A stretch of DNA of 64,000 bases. Source: Phytopythium helicoides. Its lineage: Eukaryota > Oomycota > Peronosporomycetes > Pythiales > Pythiaceae. Below the pieces are notes generated by a model. It ran no database searches. It had not been told where the DNA came from and saw only the letters and a program-made list of their open reading frames with translations. Below are positions 11,461 to 22,245 of the stretch, one piece after another (position 1 is the stretch's first letter; each line of letters opens with the position of its first letter). The stretch is taken from positions 1,798,001-1,862,000 of the forward strand of contig JANFNE010000001.1 of the NCBI GenBank assembly GCA_024867545.1, read 5' to 3'. The position numbers and the translations under genes were made by a program.

Positions 11461-12370
11461 CTATTATCCTAACTATAATACAGATGACGGCCTCTCTAGA
11501 GCCGAGGTGATCACCGCCGCCGATCTTGATGCTGCATCACCGCGCTCTGCCAGTCGTGCGCCATCGGGATGCGCGTCGCACTCTCTCGCCACGAGTGCAT
11601 CCTGCCAGCATCCATCTCGTCCGGTCTCGGCTCCCGCTCGGCTGCGCCTCGGTGCTCTGCGCCTCGCGCCAGCTGAGTTGGCGCTTGAAGTTGTCGGGCT
11701 GGGCGGCACGACAGCTCCCTCCGCCCACGTTGAAGCGGCCGCGGGATTCTTATCCGCCTCTGTCCGTCGGCGCTGGCCACAACTTGACTGCATGAGGCAG
11801 TCGCACCCAGGAACCAGTTGCTTCGGATCCGCGCTGGAACAAGAGAAGCCGAGGCGAGACGAGCGCCGAGGAGGGGCGGACGAGTGAGAGGCGCGACGCC
11901 GCGACCGCCTGCCTTCCTTGCGAGTCACAGGCGATGGATACGCCGAGTCGTCGATCGCCAAGCGCAAATTTCGCCTCGAGGCGTCGACCCGCAGCGAGCG
12001 ACAGCCGAGGCGCATGGGCGGCGTCGCACCGCGAGTGGGGCTCTTGTTGAACTCGTCGTGCGGTTGTGGCGGCAGATGGCCGCCTGTCTGCCAACAAAAA
12101 CTTATGCTGTCTGGTCCAGATTAGCCAAATCGGTGGCGCGAACGGTGCCCGAGTGGTACCGTTTAGAATACTGTAGAAGACGCATAAATTTATATGCGGG
12201 AGTGTTTGCGTCATAGTGAGGTCGCCCACATGACCCCTCTTTCATTGGCTGAAATATAGATTTTAACGAACACAATTACAGCCAATGGACGGGCGCATAC
12301 CATCGCCGCCATCCATCACCAAGGAGAAGGGCAGATTGCCGAGGGGAAAGCAGCAGCGAAGCGCGAGATC
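11461..12370. other. Intergenic region with promoter of the 12371 gene
   Basis: About 910 bp. Overlapping open frames on both strands are GC-driven and not supported. The right end holds a near-palindrome (12181-12198, arms CGCATA/TATGCG) and CCAAT elements at 12244-12255 and 12280-12287. Confidence 0.5.
12244..12255 (+). promoter_or_regulatory. CCAAT-type element ATTGGCTGAAAT
   Basis: This exact 12-mer lies 127 bp before the ATG at 12371. It recurs exactly (reverse strand) at 27071-27082 upstream of gamma-adaptin and with one change at 32395-32406 upstream of the Ca2+-ATPase. A second, inverted CCAAT follows at about 12282. Confidence 0.5.
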
Positions 12371-13864
12371 ATGGCGGCGTCGTCCTCGTCCGCGGCGGTG
12401 GCCGCGCTGGTTCAGAAGGCGTCGGTGCAGTACATGGAGTGTCGGCGCAAGGTGACGGCCAAGGTGGACGAGGTGCGCGCCATCGACGAGCAGCTGCAGG
12501 CGGCGTTCGCGGCCATGGACATGCTGCGCGAGCGCGGCGGCGCCAGCGCCAGGAGCGTCGGCCGGCTCACGCTCACGCTCGCGGGCGTGGAGGGCGAAGC
12601 ACCGGTGCCCGCGGCTGCCATCACGGTGGCCATCGACCCCGAGTTCGAGTCGGACGAGGACGACTTTGAGGAGGTCGAGGAGGTGGTCGAGAAGCGCGAC
12701 GTGGTCACCACGGATGAGCACGGACACGTCGTCGACGCCGGCGCCGTGCCGCACGAGCATGAGGGAGGAGAGACGCCGCGCAAGCTCAAGACCACCACCA
12801 AGATCACGCGCACCATCATCAAGAAGAAGGTCAAGAAGGCCAAGGTGCCTGTCGTGCGCACAGTCGCCTGGGACGCCGTCGCCGTTGAGGACGAGGAGGA
12901 GCAGGAGAAGAACGACGAGGAGCAGGCCGAGGAGCAGGTTGAGGGCGACGAGCAGAAGAAGGAGGTCGAGGAGGCAGCCCCCAAGCCGCTCTCGTTCCCG
13001 GCCACGTTCGTGTTCGATCCCGTGCAGTCGCGCGAGGCCGTCATCATCATCACGGTCGCATCCGCTTCCGAGGAAGACGCCGAGCCCGTCAAGGAGGTCG
13101 AGATCCCTATCTCGAGCCTCTTTGGCGAGGACGTCAAGCTGGACAAGTGGTACTCGTTTGTTGACGAGGCTGTCGCCGCCGTTGTTGAGGCTGCTGAGGA
13201 GACTGCCGAAGTAGTCGAGGAGGCGGCGAAGGTCGAGGAGGCGGCGAAGGTCGAGGAGGCGGCGAAGGTCGAGGAGGCCGAAGAGGCTGAGAAGACGGAG
13301 ACGCAGGACGAGGCTGCCGAGGACAAGGATGAGGAGACTGCTGAGGGCGAGAAGGCCGACGAGGAGCAGAAGGAGGTCACCGCCGAGGCGGAGGAGACTA
13401 CGGAGACTGAGGCTGTCGAGGCTGTCGAGGCTGTTGAGGCTGTCGAGGCTGTGGCTGAGAAGGAGCCTGCCGCGCCTGTGAGCCGATTCCACGTCCAGGC
13501 TTCGTTCGTGATGTCGGACATTGAGAAGCTGAGCGCGGCGGCGATGGCGCTTTCCAAGAAGAAGCAGGAGGCGGATGCCGCTCTGCAGGCTCTGGAGCGT
13601 GAGGCCGCGAGCCTGCGCACCAAGTATGAGCGCCTGAACGCAAGCCAGCGCACGCTGAACTCGTCGAGTGCCTCGAAGCCCAAGTCGGGTCTGCTATCGA
13701 GCCGCTTCGGCCAGCCGGTCGTGCAGAAGTCGCGGTTCCAGAAGCTGCGTGAGTCGGTCTCGGCCGTGTTCACGCCCCAGCGCCAGCAGGTGCTGACGAG
13801 CGTCGCCATCTTCGTCACGAGTGTGGCTGTGTTCCACTATCAGGGTGAGAACTTGCTCATGTAG
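12371..13864 (+). CDS. Acidic, repeat-containing protein with C-terminal membrane anchor
   Basis: Single-exon protein of 497 residues from an ATG 127 bp downstream of a CCAAT element. It has a helical N-terminal ~60 residues, an acidic stretch, a lysine-rich patch (IIKKKVKKAKV), then long Glu/Ala-rich sequence with a three-fold KVEEAA repeat near 13228-13280 and EAV repeats near 13410-13450. A coiled-coil segment of about 60 residues follows near 13510-13660. The last ~24 residues are hydrophobic (VLTSVAIFVTSVAVFHYQ), suggesting a tail-anchored organelle or ER membrane protein facing the cytosol. No family was recognised. The opposite strand is also open over nearly the same span because of Glu/Ala codon composition; codon use and the terminal anchor favour the plus strand. 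Confidence 0.7.
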   Translation: MAASSSSAAVAALVQKASVQYMECRRKVTAKVDEVRAIDEQLQAAFAAMDMLRERGGASARSVGRLTLTLAGVEGEAPVPAAAITVAIDPEFESDEDDFEEVEEVVEKRDVVTTDEHGHVVDAGAVPHEHEGGETPRKLKTTTKITRTIIKKKVKKAKVPVVRTVAWDAVAVEDEEEQEKNDEEQAEEQVEGDEQKKEVEEAAPKPLSFPATFVFDPVQSREAVIIITVASASEEDAEPVKEVEIPISSLFGEDVKLDKWYSFVDEAVAAVVEAAEETAEVVEEAAKVEEAAKVEEAAKVEEAEEAEKTETQDEAAEDKDEETAEGEKADEEQKEVTAEAEETTETEAVEAVEAVEAVEAVAEKEPAAPVSRFHVQASFVMSDIEKLSAAAMALSKKKQEADAALQALEREAASLRTKYERLNASQRTLNSSSASKPKSGLLSSRFGQPVVQKSRFQKLRESVSAVFTPQRQQVLTSVAIFVTSVAVFHYQGENLLM

Positions 13865-14336
13865 ACGATGCGAGTACCCGTTAGTTTGAGCGACAACAGA
13901 AAGAGATAAACGCGGTTGAATGGTTCGACCTCGTCTTTACAGCTCGTTTGTGCGCATGGGTGTCTGAAGGTTGTTGTGCGATTCTTGCAAGCGCCAGTCG
14001 ACATGCATCACTTCGGAGCGAGTGACGGCATAAATTCTCCCATGCACGCATGGACTTTGAAAAACCACAACAATTCCATCGTGGTGGAATCCTAGACTAC
14101 TGAGAGCCATCTCCAGAAGCCGATGGCAACCCGAGCGGTCAACAAGTGTCTGGAACAACAATCAATGGATCTTCGCCTCTCGGCCTTGACCGTAACGCTG
14201 GGTGCGCTGTCAATCAAGTCGACTCTGTTTTATCAAAACAAACTGCGGAAAAGCTCAGTCGTCGCACAAATTCAGATTTGTTTGATCACGAACTATCTTT
14301 GGTCTCTTCATTTCGCTGTCCTGACTGAATTTTGCG
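13865..14336. other. Intergenic spacer
   Basis: 472 bp holding the 3' flank of the acidic-protein gene and the promoter of the PP2A subunit gene. Nothing else is supported. Confidence 0.5.
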
Positions 14337-16305
14337 ATGCAACGCCCGCCAACCATCAACACGGTTTGCGTTGATGGGCAAATCCCTCCTTTCTACTTCC
14401 CTGTGAGAGTCCACGGCTGGTACTGTATCATCAACAGCAGTGAAACGCGATACTGACTCTCAGCTTTCAGAAGAAGAAGCGGGGCTCGGGAGGACCGAGT
14501 AGCGCGTTTTGCAATCATCTTGCACAAGATGATTTGTGTCAATTGGCACTGACAGCAGAAGAATTTGAGAATCTAGTGGTGCATCTTGAAAACCTAGCTG
14601 GTTAGAGTCTACGACATTCGCACCTACATTAAATTGCTGATTTTGACTTCTTATTAGTGCCTGTTGTTGCATCCAGCTTCCAACAACGCCTTTTAGCCAC
14701 TCACTCCCAGGCAACTACCAATCTGCTCCTGATCGACAGGTTTATTCGCGAGCGAAGGAGTTTGTTGCTCTCATACAAGAACTACAAAGAGCTCGTCCTC
14801 GGGAATTGGACTGTCTTATCCACGCAAACGAAGTTACGTCGATTACTGCCAGCACAATGTTTCCTTGCGGTCAGTAACGAACACTTTATTTCCACACCAC
14901 ATGATACGAACTCACACTTGTAACTACCATTTACCAGCTTATGAATCCAGTCGATCGAACAGTGAATGCCCTTCATTTACTCGAGTATCTTTGTGAGACT
15001 CAGCTCATAGTTTGTGTCGCTCGCAACTTATTGTACGTGTTCTTTTGTGAATTTGCTCTGAAATTGGTTTACCGACTGCTGTTTTGTGGGTAGGAACCTG
15101 AAATCTATTGACGGACAAGTGGCCGAGCTCGAGTACTCGGATTTCATTCAAAGCAAAATTATCACTGCAGCAAGGGACAAGACCATCGTCGTCTCATGTG
15201 ATATGATGGAGTATTATCAACTTATTTGCACACGAGCTCTATTGCTACCGCACTATTCACCGTCAAATCGTCAACTTCAGAGTACCAGAGCGTCGGTCCT
15301 CACCTCACTGGATGATTTGGCAGAGTGCCATGTTCTTCGAGCATTTATCAGACGCCTTGATGCGGAGATGAGGATGCTTTTTGACAACAACTCTTCTATA
15401 AATGAAACGAGAGAGCCGAGACTAGATGGTTGTGTCTACAGCTGCTTTGACTTTTTCAATCCAGACTCAGCGCTCAGCTTGTTCAAACAGTACCAACAGC
15501 TCGATTCGGATCGAAATGGGCTTCTTAACATGTCGGAGATCCAGAATTTTGGCAAGAAGCGAGCTTTCTTAATCATTCCACAACCTGGTCGGTCATGGAA
15601 TGGGAAAAGTGAGCCAACACACGACTTGACTTCTGCGTTCGTGGAGCAAGTTTACTACCACGTGCGAACCTTCGATGGAGAGCTAGATTTTCGAGGCTAC
15701 GTCGATTTCGCACTCACCATGATGGACACCTCGTCAACCACAGCTTTACGGGTACCATCGTGTGGACTTGCTGCTCGTAATTAATCTTCTCGAGATTCTA
15801 AGGCTAATGCGTGATTGACATTTTGCAGTTCTTTTGGGATGTGCTTGATTTCCAGCAACAGGGATTCCTCGACACCTTCACGCTCGATTTCTTCCTGCGT
15901 AGCCTCCTTGCCAAAATCCGATCCCATTCATCAAGCCACGCTGAAACCGACGACGATATGGGAGGTACTGCCAGTGAGGGCTCCAGTGGGGTTCCAACAA
16001 TCGATCAGCTTCGGGTATGGTTTACTTGTTTGCAGTAACTACTTCTACTCCTCTGCACTAATTGGTCGTCGAACATAGACACAGATACTCGATGTCATCG
16101 GGCCAATGAACCCCGCTCGCATCACGTGGACAGATCTGTGTCGGTGCCGCGTAGGGCACACAGTAGTCCGGTCCGTCGCCGCCACCTCGACTCGATTTGT
16201 TTGTGGTATTGACCACTAATGGTACTGTGATCTAGGATCCTGACCGACTATGTCGCGTACCGCGCATATGAAGCCAGTGGTGGTAGGCTCCCAGTAGTCT
16301 CATAA
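14337..16305 (+). CDS. PPP2R3C: PP2A regulatory subunit B'' gamma (PPP2R3C/TON2-like)
   Basis: EF-hand-containing targeting subunit of protein phosphatase 2A; relatives act at the centrosome and in microtubule-array control. Eight exons were read: 14337-14402, 14471-14600, 14658-14869, 14938-15032, 15094-15751, 15829-16014, 16079-16170 and 16236-16305. Together they give 502 residues with all phases matching. Recognisable parts, in order: an N-terminal IPPFYFP segment, a helical SYKNYKEL region, LMNPVDRTVNALHLLEYL, and an EF-hand loop DSDRNGLLNMSE near 15507-15540. After these come FDGELDFRGYVDF, then FFWDVLDFQQQGFLDTFTL, and a C-terminal LTDYVAYRAYE. These follow the human B'' gamma order closely. 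The next gene starts 94 bp downstream on the same strand. Confidence 0.85.
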
Positions 16306-16399
16306 GCAATCTACATGAAGATCATCACTTAGCTTTCGGTGGCGATTGGTTTTTACCGTCCACTTCAACTGCTGGAAATGTCACTATCACAGGGGACCC

Positions 16400-17838
16400 A
16401 TGACGTTGAGCACCAAGCTGGCGCGGCTCCGTTGCCCAGACTTCCTGGTCCCCACGAGCACCTCGGCGCTCAGCGCACTGGAGCTGCGGCGGCCGCTGCT
16501 GCTGTGGCTGCGCGCCGTCTTCTTGGACCCGAGCGCGCGACTGGCAGGAGACGAGCGCTGGGTGCGCGACGACCCGCCGGATGCGGAGCTCGCGAAGTGG
16601 CTGCGCTCGCTGGTGGGTCGTTGGTAGCTTCGTTTTCATGCGGAATCGATGGAATCTGATTGCTCTGGAGGTTGCAGGGGATTTTCAATGCGAATGAGCT
16701 GCTGGAGCCGAGCATCGAGCAGGAAAAAGCCCAGCGGATGATCGAGGATGTGGTCGATGCGGTGGATGGCCGCGTTGTGCTGGAGGTTGGAAGTGGGGAG
16801 GATGCTAAGGTATAATTTATTGATGAGCTCAACACTGGTGGTGTGATTGATGCGGTGGCAGGAGAACGGAGAGGCGGCTACGCTAGAGGAGTCGATGCGG
16901 CTGCTCGACGACATTGCCACTCACCAGGCGAGCATCTTCAGCAGCGAGTGCCAGATCTTTCCCATGAGCATCCAGTTGCAGACCAACGACGGGCTCGACA
17001 TAGCTCAGAGCTCGCTGCAGCTGGGTGAAGACGTGACGTCGCTGGAACGGGTGAGCATGCACTTTTGGTCGTGTGAACAGGGCTTGCCGTTTACAGTGCC
17101 GTCGTGCCGTGTAAGCAGCAAGTCGAAGCGCTGCGAAATCGCGTTGAATCGGCGAGAGACCACCTGGAAGGGCTGCGAGGAAGTGGGGACTTGATTGACG
17201 AACTCCCCGATGCAAAGGTGAGCTTGTTTCATACGATCGAAGATGGGGCTCATGACTTACGTATTCCTGAAAACCCCCAAAGTCGCTCAGCCATGAGCTT
17301 GTCTGCGCCTTGAACGACACACTCGATTTGATCGCAAGGTAATCGATTCGGCTCAACAGATGTCTCGGACGTGAGGGTTTTGATCACATGGTGCTCGTTG
17401 TTGTGACAGGGTCAACACAATGCTCCGCGACGACGCGTCATGCTGGACGGATCAAGCGAAACCGCAGCTCGTCGGACTTGGACCGGCGTCTCGCTCGTTG
17501 GCAGAGAGGATGAGCGCCTTGCTGGTATTCTTCCAAAACACCGAGGCAAGCATGACTCGTTGGTGAACATTGGCGCTGTGTTCTGACTCTGTGCTGCTTA
17601 GACTCTACACGAGGCTGTTGCCAGCTCCGAGCGCCGAGAGCAGCTTACCGACGTCCTCGCCCAGTAAGTTGTCATGGTGGATACACAGCGATGCTGCGTA
17701 GGATGAGCTCGCTTTCGCGCAGATACTGACACCGAAGCCACTTTATGCAGCTGCCAGAAAGCCGTCGACGCGATCTCTCCGGAGCTACGCGACCAGCTCA
17801 CCGCGCTCGAGTTTTCTCTCCGGTTGCGCCTCAAGTAG
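16400..17838 (+). CDS. HAUS7: HAUS augmin-like complex subunit 7 (AUG7)
   Basis: Subunit of augmin, which recruits gamma-tubulin to existing spindle microtubules. Eight exons: 16400-16612, 16678-16809, 16862-17050, 17119-17217, 17283-17338, 17410-17545, 17602-17663 and 17751-17838. Phases are consistent and give 324 residues, close to plant AUG7. The N-terminus reads LRCPDFL...LLLWLRAVF. The strongest signature is MRLLDDIATHQASIFSSECQ followed by IFPMSIQLQ, which parallels the conserved plant AUG7 block. WTDQAKPQLVGLGPASRSL matches a second conserved block. Intron 6 has a GC donor (GAG|GCAAGC at 17546) instead of GT. It lies immediately behind the PP2A B'' gene. Confidence 0.85.
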
Positions 17839-18508
17839 GGTTCCAATCACGACTATCCCTCTCGTGTAGTAGCGTTGTCGCCTGTGGTCGAGCTCATGGC
17901 GCGACGCGAAGGAACGCAACGTGTATCATTCCATGGAGCGCCGCATCCTTGGCGAGTCACGCCTTGCGCATGTTGAAGCTGGCGGGTCGTCGCGATACGC
18001 CCGTCACCTCTGTTGCGTCGATTGCAGTCACCTGCATTGCAGCCACCTGCACAGTGGCTTGCAGTGCATCATGACGGCGGTGGCACGCTTGTAAGAGCGC
18101 CAGGTGATGCCAGGGGGATCACCACTTGACCCCCTTGCGGATTCCGCGGGTGCGGTTTCACTTGGCCTGAGTATACTGAGTCCGTATGGACGGTTCAAAG
18201 GGGCCGTAAACTTCATCGTCATCTTTCGTCGGCATTACCCACCATTTCTGATTTGCGCGTTTTGATTGGCCAAATATGAGTTCACCTCCTCCTCCATTGG
18301 CCAAAACCTCGCAAGAAAAATGAGACAGCTGGCTCACCGGAAGCGCGGAAGGTATAAAGCCGCCGGGGGAGGGAAGCGCCGGCATAACTTACCGGCGAAA
18401 GGCAGCAGGCGAAAGGCGGCGGGCGGCGCGGACGGATCGGTCGACTCATCGACGCTAGTGACGCGGCGGCGGCGGCGCGCGGAGGCTGACGCGCAGGCAT
18501 CGGAGGTC
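17839..18508. other. Intergenic region and promoter of the ubiquitin protease gene
   Basis: 670 bp. Two CCAAT-type elements, ATTGGCCAAATA (18265-18276) and CATTGGCCAAAA (~18295), and a TATA-like GGTATAAAG (~18350) precede the gene at 18509. The first half shows no feature. Confidence 0.5.
18265..18306 (+). promoter_or_regulatory. Tandem ATTGGCCAAA elements
   Basis: Two copies of an ATTGGCCAAA core 30 bp apart, about 50-80 bp upstream of the TATA-like sequence. They are variants of the element seen before other genes in this window. Confidence 0.45.
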
Positions 18509-20224
18509 ATGAAGCTGCTGGACGCGAGCTCTCGCGTGGCCGTGCCAGGCATCCAGAACCTCGGCAACACGTGCTTCTTCAACGCCATCCTGCAGGCGCT
18601 GGCGTCGGTGGCCAGCTTCCAGGAGTATCTGCAGGAGATCGAGCGGAATGCGCGCGCCACGGGCCACGACATCCCCTTCACGCGCGCGCTGCGCGACTGT
18701 CTGCAGGGTGCGCGGTCTTGGGAGTTGGGGAGAGGGACGCGGGCTTGGCGCTTACGTTGCTGTGCTTTGTGCCGTGTTGGATGAGCAGCGCTGGCGCCCA
18801 GGGACCACAAGGAGGTGCGTGCGCCCGTCGTGCCGCGCACGCTAAACGCCGAGCTCGTGTACAAGCTCTCGGCCTTCCGCGGCAACAAGCAGCAGGTATC
18901 GATAGCGGCGCTTATTGTGGGTGCGTCGGGATGGAACGCTCACAAGACGTGACTGGAGCAGGACTCGCAGGAGCTGCTGCAGTTCCTCGTGAACCTGGTG
19001 ACGGACGAGCAGAGGAGGTGTGCGGTACAGGACCGAGGGCTCTGCTTCCTCGTCAACCAGAGCTTCGATGACGAAGGATCGCAATCCATCAGCGACCTCA
19101 GGAGGATGCAGGCGCTCGACGAGCGCAACTGGAACCCGCTCTACGGACTGCAGGTCAACCTACTGCAGTGCACGGCGTGCGGAGAGTACCGCCCGATCAC
19201 GAACCAGCCTTTTCTGGACGTGTCGCTGTCCTTTGGCCAGAACGGCGCGACTACCAAGCCCCTTCGGTTGGCAGACTGCCTCAAGCTCTATACCGAGCCG
19301 GAGGTGATCCAGGGCGTCGAGTGCGGCCACTGCAGTATTGAGGAAGAGCTAAAGCTCACAAAACGCGAATACGCCCTCGCTGTAGAGCAGCTCAAGCGCA
19401 TGTCGTCCAAGGACACGGTTGGCGCATTCGAGCTGGAGATCGCTCAACACGAGCGCAAGGACTGGATCCACACACTGGAAAAATATCTGTCTGCGGATGA
19501 GCCAGTTGCTATCGACAGCCTGGAGCGTCCAATCCCGCGCAGCCTGCAAGACTGCCACAAGCGGATGCAGTTCTCTCGAAGTCCAGACATTTTCTGCTTC
19601 CACTTCAACCGCAAGGTGTACAATGCCTGGAGCGGCAGTGCTCGAAAGCTCGAGACGTACGTCGAATTCCCGTTGGAGCTTGACATGAGCCCGTTCTGTG
19701 AGTACGAAGTTGGAGCTGACGCAAAGCGGAAGCGCATGAACGGTTTTTCGCGTGGAAGCGGTGGGCTGCGGCAACGAATGGCGATGGGCCGGCAGTCGTC
19801 CTCCTCCTCCTCGTCGTCGCCGTCAGCCTCATCTCCGTTGCTGTCTCCGTCTGTGCCATTCCCGTCGGCTCAGAACAAACGCCAGAACTCGCCGCAGTCA
19901 CTGAAGGATGACAATGAGGGGCATCACCTCATGTACGATTTGGCAGCAGTGATCCTGCATCATGGAAATGAGCGTGGCGGCCACTTCACAGCATTCCGGC
20001 GTACGGCCCCGACCAATCAGTGGTTCTTCATCTCGGACGACGTGGTGCGGGAAGTGTCTGCCGATGAAGTGCTGCGTAGCTGCGCCTACATGCTATTTTA
20101 TGAGCGGAAACACCGCGCCAAGCGCGCGTCGCGGACGTCCGAGACCGAGACAGACGACGACGACAGCTTGCCGGATGTGCCTTTCGAGCACCAGCTCGTA
20201 TCGGGCGCTAGTTCCCTGTATTGA
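18509..20224 (+). CDS. Ubiquitin carboxyl-terminal hydrolase (USP, peptidase C19)
   Basis: Cysteine protease removing ubiquitin from substrates. Three exons (18509-18707, 18789-18895, 18962-20224) give 522 residues. The Cys box is NLGNTCFFNAILQAL with the catalytic Cys near residue 22. QQDSQELLQFL spans the exon 2/3 junction. Two zinc-type pairs follow (LQCTACGEY and VECGHCS). The His box is HHGNERGGHFTAFRR, followed by WFFISDDVV and YMLFYER. An insertion of low-complexity serine lies at about 19790-19870 between the finger and His box. The start at 18509 is chosen because promoter-like sequence lies just upstream; an in-frame ATG at 18320 would add a basic extension. The second intron acceptor could be CAG at 18788 or AG three bases earlier. 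Subfamily is not assigned. Confidence 0.9.
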
Positions 20225-20619
20225 CCCGCGCGTCGCACCTCGCGCTCGAAGAGCAGTCGGCCCTGTCCGACTTTTTTTTTTACAGTACACCCCAGAGTCA
20301 AGCAAGACGGCGTGGCTCTCGAGGCCCCACGAAGACCCACAAAAATGCTCTCACACGAGTTCTCCAAGGCGTTTGTCACTTCATATATCTAATCCAACGT
20401 TTCGCCGCGGCTTTTTTTTTTTTTTTGCTTTTTGATATTCTCATGCTTGCGCTACTTTTTTGCAGGAAGGAGCTGCCGGACTCTACGAATGCATTCATCA
20501 TCGATCGCAAAAGTTGGCATGGCAGCACCATGCCTGTATTGCGAACTGAAAAAAAAGACAAACTAACTACATACACACGGTCGCCGAGGGCCGAACACCT
20601 CGCCGGCGCATCTAGGTAT
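20225..20619. other. Convergent intergenic spacer with T-tracts
   Basis: 395 bp between the convergent USP and GrpE genes. It holds plus-strand T runs (~20271 and ~20411) that may serve in 3'-end formation. No gene. Confidence 0.5.
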
Positions 20620-21294
20620 CTAAGCCGAGGTGTTGTTGCTGTTGTTGGAGCCCTTGACGACACCGACCTGGGCGGGGCGGATGACGCGCGAGTTGAGCAG
20701 GTATCCGACCTTCATGAGCTGTCCGATGGATCCAGCCTCCTTGGCAGCGTCCTCGTACTCGAAGAGTGCGTCGTGCATGTTGGGGTCGAACTTGTCTCCG
20801 ACGGCGCCGACCTGGTTGATGTTGAACTCGCGGAAGACCTTCTGCAGCTGCTGCTCGGTCATAACGACTCCTTCGTGCAGCGACTTGATGGCGTTGAGAT
20901 GGTGCTCGGGGTGGAGCTCCTCAATGTCGATGCTCTCGTGCGCGCGCTTGAGGTTGTCCGACACGTCCAGCAGCGCCTTGGCGAACTTGGAGATGGCGAA
21001 CTCGCGCGCGTGCTGCACGTCGACGCGCGAGATGCGGCGCACGTTCTCAGCGTCGGCCAGCGCGCGCAGCAGGCGGTCGTTCATGTCCTTGTTCTTGGCC
21101 GTGAGCTCCTCGACCTGCTTGGCGAGCGCCTCGGTCTCGCTCAGCTCGGCCTTGGGCTCCTCGGCCTTGGGCTCGGCGGCGTCGCCCTCGGGCTTCTCGC
21201 CGTTGAGCGCGGCGGCCGACCGGCAGATGCCGCGCAGCTGCTGCGAGGCGCGCGACGCGGTCAGCGAGCGGCTCAGCACGACGCGGCGCAGCAT
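20620..21294 (-). CDS. GRPE: Mitochondrial GrpE nucleotide exchange factor
   Basis: Nucleotide exchange factor for mitochondrial Hsp70 (Mge1/GrpE type), needed for matrix import and folding. 224 residues from the ATG at 21294. The first ~28 residues (MLRRVVLSRSLTASRASQQL...) form an Arg/Ser-rich targeting peptide. An acidic Lys/Glu stretch and a long coiled coil follow (EALAKQVEELTAKNKDMNDR). The GrpE core is then clear: RALADAENVRRISRVDV, KFAKALLDVSDNLKRA, FDPNMHDALFEYED, and the C-terminal GYLLNSRVIRPAQVGVVKG. Single exon. An upstream GTG in frame was not used. Confidence 0.95.
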   Translation of the reverse strand: MLRRVVLSRSLTASRASQQLRGICRSAAALNGEKPEGDAAEPKAEEPKAELSETEALAKQVEELTAKNKDMNDRLLRALADAENVRRISRVDVQHAREFAISKFAKALLDVSDNLKRAHESIDIEELHPEHHLNAIKSLHEGVVMTEQQLQKVFREFNINQVGAVGDKFDPNMHDALFEYEDAAKEAGSIGQLMKVGYLLNSRVIRPAQVGVVKGSNNSNNTSA

Positions 21295-21696
21295 GAGGAC
21301 GAAAGGAGGCGGGGGAGGCAGGCGCTCGACGGATTGAATGTTGCGCCTCACCCAGCAACAGGCTGCTGGTCGAACGGGTGGGTCGCCCGCTCCGGCGCGT
21401 AAAAAGCCGCTTGAAGTGTAAAAAGGCAGCCGTAAAAAAGGGTTGAAATAGATGGCGCAATCGGAGTGGAGGGTTGATGTCGCGTGAAGGTGGTCGGAAT
21501 AGAGCGACCTTCGCGCGACCTTCTACATCCGGAGCGAGCATGTCAGTTGCTGGGGGCAAAGCGAAGCCACCGAAGCGATCGGCGGCACGTGACGCTCGCC
21601 ACTTCATCTCAAGCGCAACGGACGGCGGAGCTCTCGGCCTCGCTGCGCCTCCACGAGCCCAAGCGAGCGACTAGCTGAACGACTGGAGCGCGGAAG
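21295..21696. promoter_or_regulatory. Divergent promoter region between GrpE and a four-TM protein
   Basis: 402 bp between two divergently transcribed genes. No exact CCAAT element was seen. The region is presumed to hold both promoters and 5' UTRs. Confidence 0.4.
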
Positions 21697-22245
21697 ATGG
21701 CGGGAAAGAGGAAGCAGGCAGCCGTGGGAAAGGCCAAGGCAGAGGTCAAGGCGGCGATCGAGGAGCAGGCGGCGGCCGCCGTCAACCAGCACTACGCCAA
21801 GACCATCTACTTCAACGACCTGTGGGTGGCCTTCCTCGGCAAGATGGTCGGGCTCGTGTTCATCATGAGCTGGATGGCGCTGCAGCGCATGCAGCAGACC
21901 GAGGCTGGCCTGCAGTTCGTCGCGGGCTTCGAGGTGCTCTCCATCGTCATCGCGCTCGCCACGACCATCTTCATCCGCCGCTTCCTCAACACGCTGCTGG
22001 CGTTCAAGGTCGCCTTCGCCTTCTCGCTGCTGCAAGCGCTCTGGTTCGGCGTCTCCTTCTCCAAGCGCTGGATGGGCCTCCCGCAGGACGTCGGCGACCT
22101 GTACATCGACCAGCTGCCCATCGGCGTGCTCTACTTCCTCGTCTGCTGGGCCTCCGACCGGTTCATGGTGCGCTCCACCGACCAGGCCAAGGAGGCCGCC
22201 GAGGAAATGCAGGAGGTGCTCCAGCAGAAGGCCAAGTCTCAGTGA
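21697..22245 (+). CDS. Uncharacterised four-pass membrane protein
   Basis: Single exon, 182 residues. A basic, alanine-rich cytosolic N-terminus (MAGKRKQAAVGKAKAEVK) is followed by four hydrophobic segments: about residues 43-62, 78-97, 101-119 and 139-154. A charged, helical C-terminal tail (STDQAKEAAEEMQEVLQQKAK) ends the protein. No family was recognised. The Lys-rich termini suggest both face the cytosol. It is divergent from the GrpE gene, which alone does not imply a mitochondrial role. Confidence 0.75.
   Translation: MAGKRKQAAVGKAKAEVKAAIEEQAAAAVNQHYAKTIYFNDLWVAFLGKMVGLVFIMSWMALQRMQQTEAGLQFVAGFEVLSIVIALATTIFIRRFLNTLLAFKVAFAFSLLQALWFGVSFSKRWMGLPQDVGDLYIDQLPIGVLYFLVCWASDRFMVRSTDQAKEAAEEMQEVLQQKAKSQ

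Noticed and set aside
12412..13818. Long minus-strand ORF of 468 codons
   Set aside because: Antisense to the acidic-protein gene; its Ser/Thr/Ala-rich translation results from Glu/Ala codons on the other strand.
20221..21402. Plus-strand ORF of 393 codons
   Set aside because: Overlaps GrpE on the opposite strand, and GrpE has clear family motifs.
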